This document shows, one piece after another, positions 61,439-64,000 of a stretch of DNA of 64,000 bases. The stretch lies in NCBI GenBank assembly GCA_035495315.1, contig DATJGF010000241.1, forward strand, positions 24,953 to 88,952, written 5' to 3'. The notes under the pieces were generated by a model. The model had not been told where the DNA came from. It searched no databases and saw nothing but the letters and a program-made list of their open reading frames with translations. Both the position numbers and the translations under genes were made by a program. How positions within the stretch are numbered: the first letter of the stretch is position 1; the number at the start of each line of letters is the position of its first letter. Source of the stretch: DATJGF01 sp035495315. Lineage in GTDB: Bacteria; Verrucomicrobiota; Verrucomicrobiia; Limisphaerales; UBA8199.

Positions 61439-61535
61439 TTAGTCCAAAGCCCAAAGTCCAAAGTCCAAAGTCGGAACAGCTTGGCTGTTTGGCGAGCTTT
61501 GGACTTTGGACTTTGGACATTGGACTTTGGACTAA
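61439..61535. repeat. Opposed heptad arrays forming a 34-bp hairpin
   Basis: Left arm 61439-61472 is built of GTCCAAA-type heptads and right arm 61502-61535 of TTTGGAC heptads; the arms pair over 34 bases with two mismatches around a 29-base loop. It fills the whole gap between the permease and the next gene, starting within the permease stop region. It could act as a terminator or mRNA-stability element, or be a selfish simple-sequence element. Confidence 0.85.
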
Positions 61536-61538
61536 TAC

Positions 61539-63044
61539 ATGAGCCCGCGAACGAAAAAAGTCCTGTTGGTGCTGTTGGCGATTACCTTGTTTGCGGGCGT
61601 GTCGCGGGTTCAGCAGTCGTTAAATCTGGATCGGGATGAACTCGGTCTTACTCGTGTCCAGCCGCTGGAAAATGCACCACCGGTGCTGGCCTTCACGACC
61701 GTCGCCTTGGGCGGATTTCGCGGACTGATTTCCAACGCGCTTTGGATTCGAGCCAACGATCTGCAGGAGGAAGACAAGTTCTTTGAAATGGCGCAGTTGG
61801 CCGAATGGATTACCGCCCTTGAACCCCATTTCGTCCAGGTCTGGATCGTTCAGGCCTGGAACATGGCTTATAATATCTCGGTTAAATTCACCGACTACGC
61901 CGATCGCTGGCGTTGGGTCGAACGCGGCATCGACCTGCTGCGGGATGAGGGACTGCGCTACAACCCGAATGAAACTCTGCTCTACCGCGAATTGGCCTGG
62001 TTCTTTCAACACAAAATGGGCCAGGCGCTCGACGATGGGAACATGTATTACAAGCAGCAGTGGGCCAACGAAATGGCCGAGGTGTTTGCCAAGAAAGAGC
62101 CGAATCTTGACGAGTTGATCCATCCGCAGACCGACGACCAAAAGGCGCGCGCCCGGTTGCTGCGCGAAAAATACAAAATGGATCCCGAGTTCATGAAAGA
62201 GGTCAACCAGCGTTACGGTCCCCTGGAATGGCGTCTGCCGGAGTCGCACGCGGTTTATTGGGCCGCTTTGGGCTTGAAGAAAGCCGAGGAGAATCCTTCG
62301 AAGATTAAAGCCGACGATTTGATCACCCTGCGCCGCGTCATTTATCAGTCGATGCAAATGAGCTTCCAGCGGGGACGCATGATTGCCAACCCGTTCATCA
62401 AGGCCTTCGAATTCGGACCTAATCTCGATATCATTCCAAAGGTCAGCGCCGCCTACGAGCAAGCCGCGCAGGAAGACGTCAGCAACCACGACCACATTTT
62501 GATTGCGCACCGCAATTTTCTCCGCGACGCGATCTACTTCCTCTACGTGCACAATCGGATCGCTGAGGCCGCCTATTGGTACAAATACCTTGCGCAGAAA
62601 TACCCGAACAAACTCCTCATCGAAAGCCAGACGAATTCTTACCCGGCGAACCTGACCCTCGATGAATATGCCGTCAATCGAGTCCAGGAGGATGTGAGCG
62701 AAAGTATGTCGATGGACCGTATCCGCGCGGTTATCGAGGGCCTCGTGGCCAATGCTTACACGAGCACTACCGTTGGTGAAGATGAACGGGCGGCGGGGTT
62801 CCTTTTATTGGCGGACAAAGTCCGCACCACTTACGAGAGCAAAACCTCGATGCGCAAGGACTCCATTCCCATGGCATCGCTGGACGATATCAAACGAGAT
62901 GTCGTCAACCGTTTGCTCGACCCCGAGGAAGGCGCGCCCCCTGAAGTGCGCAGAGTCCTCCGCGAAAAATTACATATGCCCGCGGAAGCACCCCGCTCGC
63001 CGGCTGGCACCAACGCCGCGCCCGAAAAGATCTCGGGCCAGTAA
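61539..63044 (+). CDS. Membrane-anchored hypothetical protein, last gene of the transport cluster
   Basis: 501 residues. N-terminal signal-anchor (residues 6-22), then an all-helical, mostly soluble protein with TPR-like spacing of aromatic and small residues (FEMAQLAEWITALEPHFVQV, WRWVERGIDLLRDEGLRYNP, EAAYWYKYLAQKYP). No catalytic motif. The segment GFRGLISNALWIRANDLQEE is highly ordered and may mark a family in this phylum. Its place after two exporter genes suggests a periplasmic or extracytoplasmic adaptor. I do not recognise it. Confidence 0.78.
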   Translation: MSPRTKKVLLVLLAITLFAGVSRVQQSLNLDRDELGLTRVQPLENAPPVLAFTTVALGGFRGLISNALWIRANDLQEEDKFFEMAQLAEWITALEPHFVQVWIVQAWNMAYNISVKFTDYADRWRWVERGIDLLRDEGLRYNPNETLLYRELAWFFQHKMGQALDDGNMYYKQQWANEMAEVFAKKEPNLDELIHPQTDDQKARARLLREKYKMDPEFMKEVNQRYGPLEWRLPESHAVYWAALGLKKAEENPSKIKADDLITLRRVIYQSMQMSFQRGRMIANPFIKAFEFGPNLDIIPKVSAAYEQAAQEDVSNHDHILIAHRNFLRDAIYFLYVHNRIAEAAYWYKYLAQKYPNKLLIESQTNSYPANLTLDEYAVNRVQEDVSESMSMDRIRAVIEGLVANAYTSTTVGEDERAAGFLLLADKVRTTYESKTSMRKDSIPMASLDDIKRDVVNRLLDPEEGAPPEVRRVLREKLHMPAEAPRSPAGTNAAPEKISGQ

Positions 63045-63499
63045 CGTTGCAATCTAGCGTCAGGCCTCTCGCCTGACGTAGAGGGCGGCGTCTCGCCGTC
63101 CGGATTGGACGTCGCTTTCGTCAAAGCGCGAGGGATCTTTCTCACTCTCCTCCTTTGGATCCTTTGGAGGAGGGGGCCGGGGAGACGAGGCCACACTTTT
63201 TCTGGAAATCGCTCTAGCCTGGCTGCTAGGTGCTGGCGGCGAGGACTGGCCCGGAGCATTTCGGCTGGGCGCTGCCGATTTGTTTCCGTTCGGCTTGCCC
63301 CCAGACCAGGGCCGCTGCGGTAGATCGTGTCGGCCTGCATTTGATACCGGATGTGCGTTCTGCTTGCAGAACGCGAGGAGTCAATACTGTTTTTCCGCCG
63401 GACTTGAAACAGCGGGCGCCATCGGGGATTTCAAGGAGCTCCCTCGGCTGAATATTTTTGCCGTACAGACTCGCCACACGCAGGTCGAGTTGAACGCGG
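63045..63499. other. Intergenic stretch with tandem hairpins and no recognisable gene
   Basis: 455 bases. It holds the paired hairpins at 63058-63101. The short frames on both strands in 63105-63480 have no signal, domain or protein-like composition. Confidence 0.45.
63058..63101. repeat. Two adjacent hairpins (REP-like)
   Basis: CGTCAGGC-ctctc-GCCTGACG (63058-63078) and GGGCGGCG-tct-CGCCGTCC (63083-63101). The layout, short perfect stems one after another with 3-5 base loops, is like the element at 5523-5601 but with a different core sequence. Confidence 0.65.
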
Positions 63500-63634
63500 T
63501 TAGTTTAATCCGAGTTGCCACGCCACAAACGCGAGTTCGTTCGTCGCCTCCTCCACCATTTTCGTGAACGGTTGTCCTCCCGCATGTCCCGCCTTGGCGT
63601 CGTAAAGGAGCAGGATTGGAATGCTTAACTTCAA
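63500..63634 (-). pseudogene. C-terminal remnant of a prolyl oligopeptidase (S9A)
   Basis: The minus strand encodes, after an in-frame stop, KLSIPILLLYDAKAGHAGGQ followed by PFTKMVEEATNELAFVAWQLGLN and TAA at 63500-63502. The AGHAGGQPFTK element with its catalytic-type histidine and the terminal helix are the last residues of S9A prolyl oligopeptidases. Nothing upstream continues the reading frame, so only about 43 residues remain. It is out of frame with neighbouring ORFs. Confidence 0.7.
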
Positions 63635-63718
63635 TCATGCCTCATACGTTGACTGCTGGTCTTGAATATTCAAGCACGCAGGCCTAAACCTGCACACGAA
63701 GGACGCAGGACACCCCAT

Positions 63719-64000
63719 CTACTTCCCGTGGATGACGGTCCGGTCGATTTCGGCCAGCGTCCGGCACCCGGACAGTTTCATCGCCATCTCAAACTCCCCG
63801 CGCAGAATCCTCAGCACCTGCGCCACTCCCGCCGCTCCACCTACACTTAAGCCATAAAGATAAGGCCGCCCAATCAGCACGGCGCGGGCGCCCAAGGCCA
63901 GCGCCTTCATTACGTCCGTGCCGCGGCGGACGCCGCCATCCAGTAGCACAGGAACACGGTTACCTACGGCTTTGATAATCCGCGGCAAAACAGTGATGGT
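63719..64000 (-). CDS. FMN-dependent alpha-hydroxyacid oxidase/dehydrogenase (C-terminus only)
   Basis: The minus strand from the right edge encodes the last 93 residues of the family: LPRIIKAVGNRVPVLLDGGV, RRGTDVMKALALGARAVLIG and RPYLYGLSVGGAAGVAQVLR. The FMN phosphate-binding DGGVRRGTDVMKA and GRPYLYGL motifs are those of lactate, glycolate or mandelate oxidases. Its start lies beyond the window, so the TTG at 63988 is internal. Substrate unknown. Confidence 0.93.
   Translation of the reverse strand, partial: TITVLPRIIKAVGNRVPVLLDGGVRRGTDVMKALALGARAVLIGRPYLYGLSVGGAAGVAQVLRILRGEFEMAMKLSGCRTLAEIDRTVIHGK

Noticed and set aside
1..64000. tRNA, rRNA, tmRNA, prophage or insertion sequence
   Set aside because: I looked in all gaps and found no cloverleaf-like sequence, rRNA-like stretch, transposase or integrase.

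Overview
The window looks like a piece of a Verrucomicrobiota chromosome, probably the Pedosphaera/Limisphaerales side of the phylum. This is an inference from gene content and style, not from a marker-gene search. The signs are a giant secreted protein with repeated convertase-P-like and Ig-like modules, an RCC1-repeat protein, several ECF-type sigma factors (one carrying its own transmembrane sensor), an SPFH trio, and many intergenic hairpin and heptad repeats. Base composition is moderately GC-rich throughout and there is no rRNA, tRNA, transposase, integrase, phage or CRISPR signature. Both ends cut through genes.

Layout. 1-5.5 kb (minus strand): a secreted C39-like cysteine peptidase running off the left edge with a membrane-anchored partner, a secreted two-copy vanadium-haloperoxidase/PAP2 protein, and a Nudix hydrolase. 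5.7-12.3 kb is housekeeping: a beta-hydroxyacid dehydrogenase, a FIST protein, pyrE, argC, rplM-rpsI, lspA and an RluD-type pseudouridine synthase. 12.4-16 kb: a secreted PRC-barrel protein interrupted by serine-rich repeats, a single-domain response regulator, and an ECF sigma factor with a putative anti-sigma partner.

16-31 kb is the most distinctive accessory block. A 3220-residue secreted repeat protein (17135-26797) lies between two paralogous, sensorless AraC-type DNA-binding proteins (16341 and 27619). Three arrays of a 16-bp near-palindrome, consensus TGTCGSTTTTRGACAA, repeated every 19-20 bp, precede the first AraC gene, the giant gene and the second AraC gene. This suggests a small self-regulating circuit driving a surface or secreted protein. 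An RCC1 protein and a sigma factor fused to a membrane span and an LTxxQ-type domain follow.

31-51 kb: an Rrf2 regulator overlapping a primary-type sigma factor gene, fabI, a Tyr/His-rich secreted protein, recD2 (apparently with an ATT start), a candidate small RNA, an amidohydrolase, an ABC exporter operon with a Yip1 protein, a PAS histidine kinase, an MscS channel, a BON lipoprotein, a fold-III ornithine-decarboxylase-like enzyme, and an Arg/Gly-rich unknown protein next to a DEAD-box RNA helicase. 51.7-63 kb: a long co-oriented cluster of ABC-2 permease (with an EF-hand loop), three SPFH proteins, a P1B metal ATPase, an ABC ATPase, a second permease and a large unknown membrane-anchored protein. 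This is the best candidate for an undescribed membrane system. The right end holds a prolyl-oligopeptidase remnant and the C-terminus of an FMN-dependent alpha-hydroxyacid oxidase.
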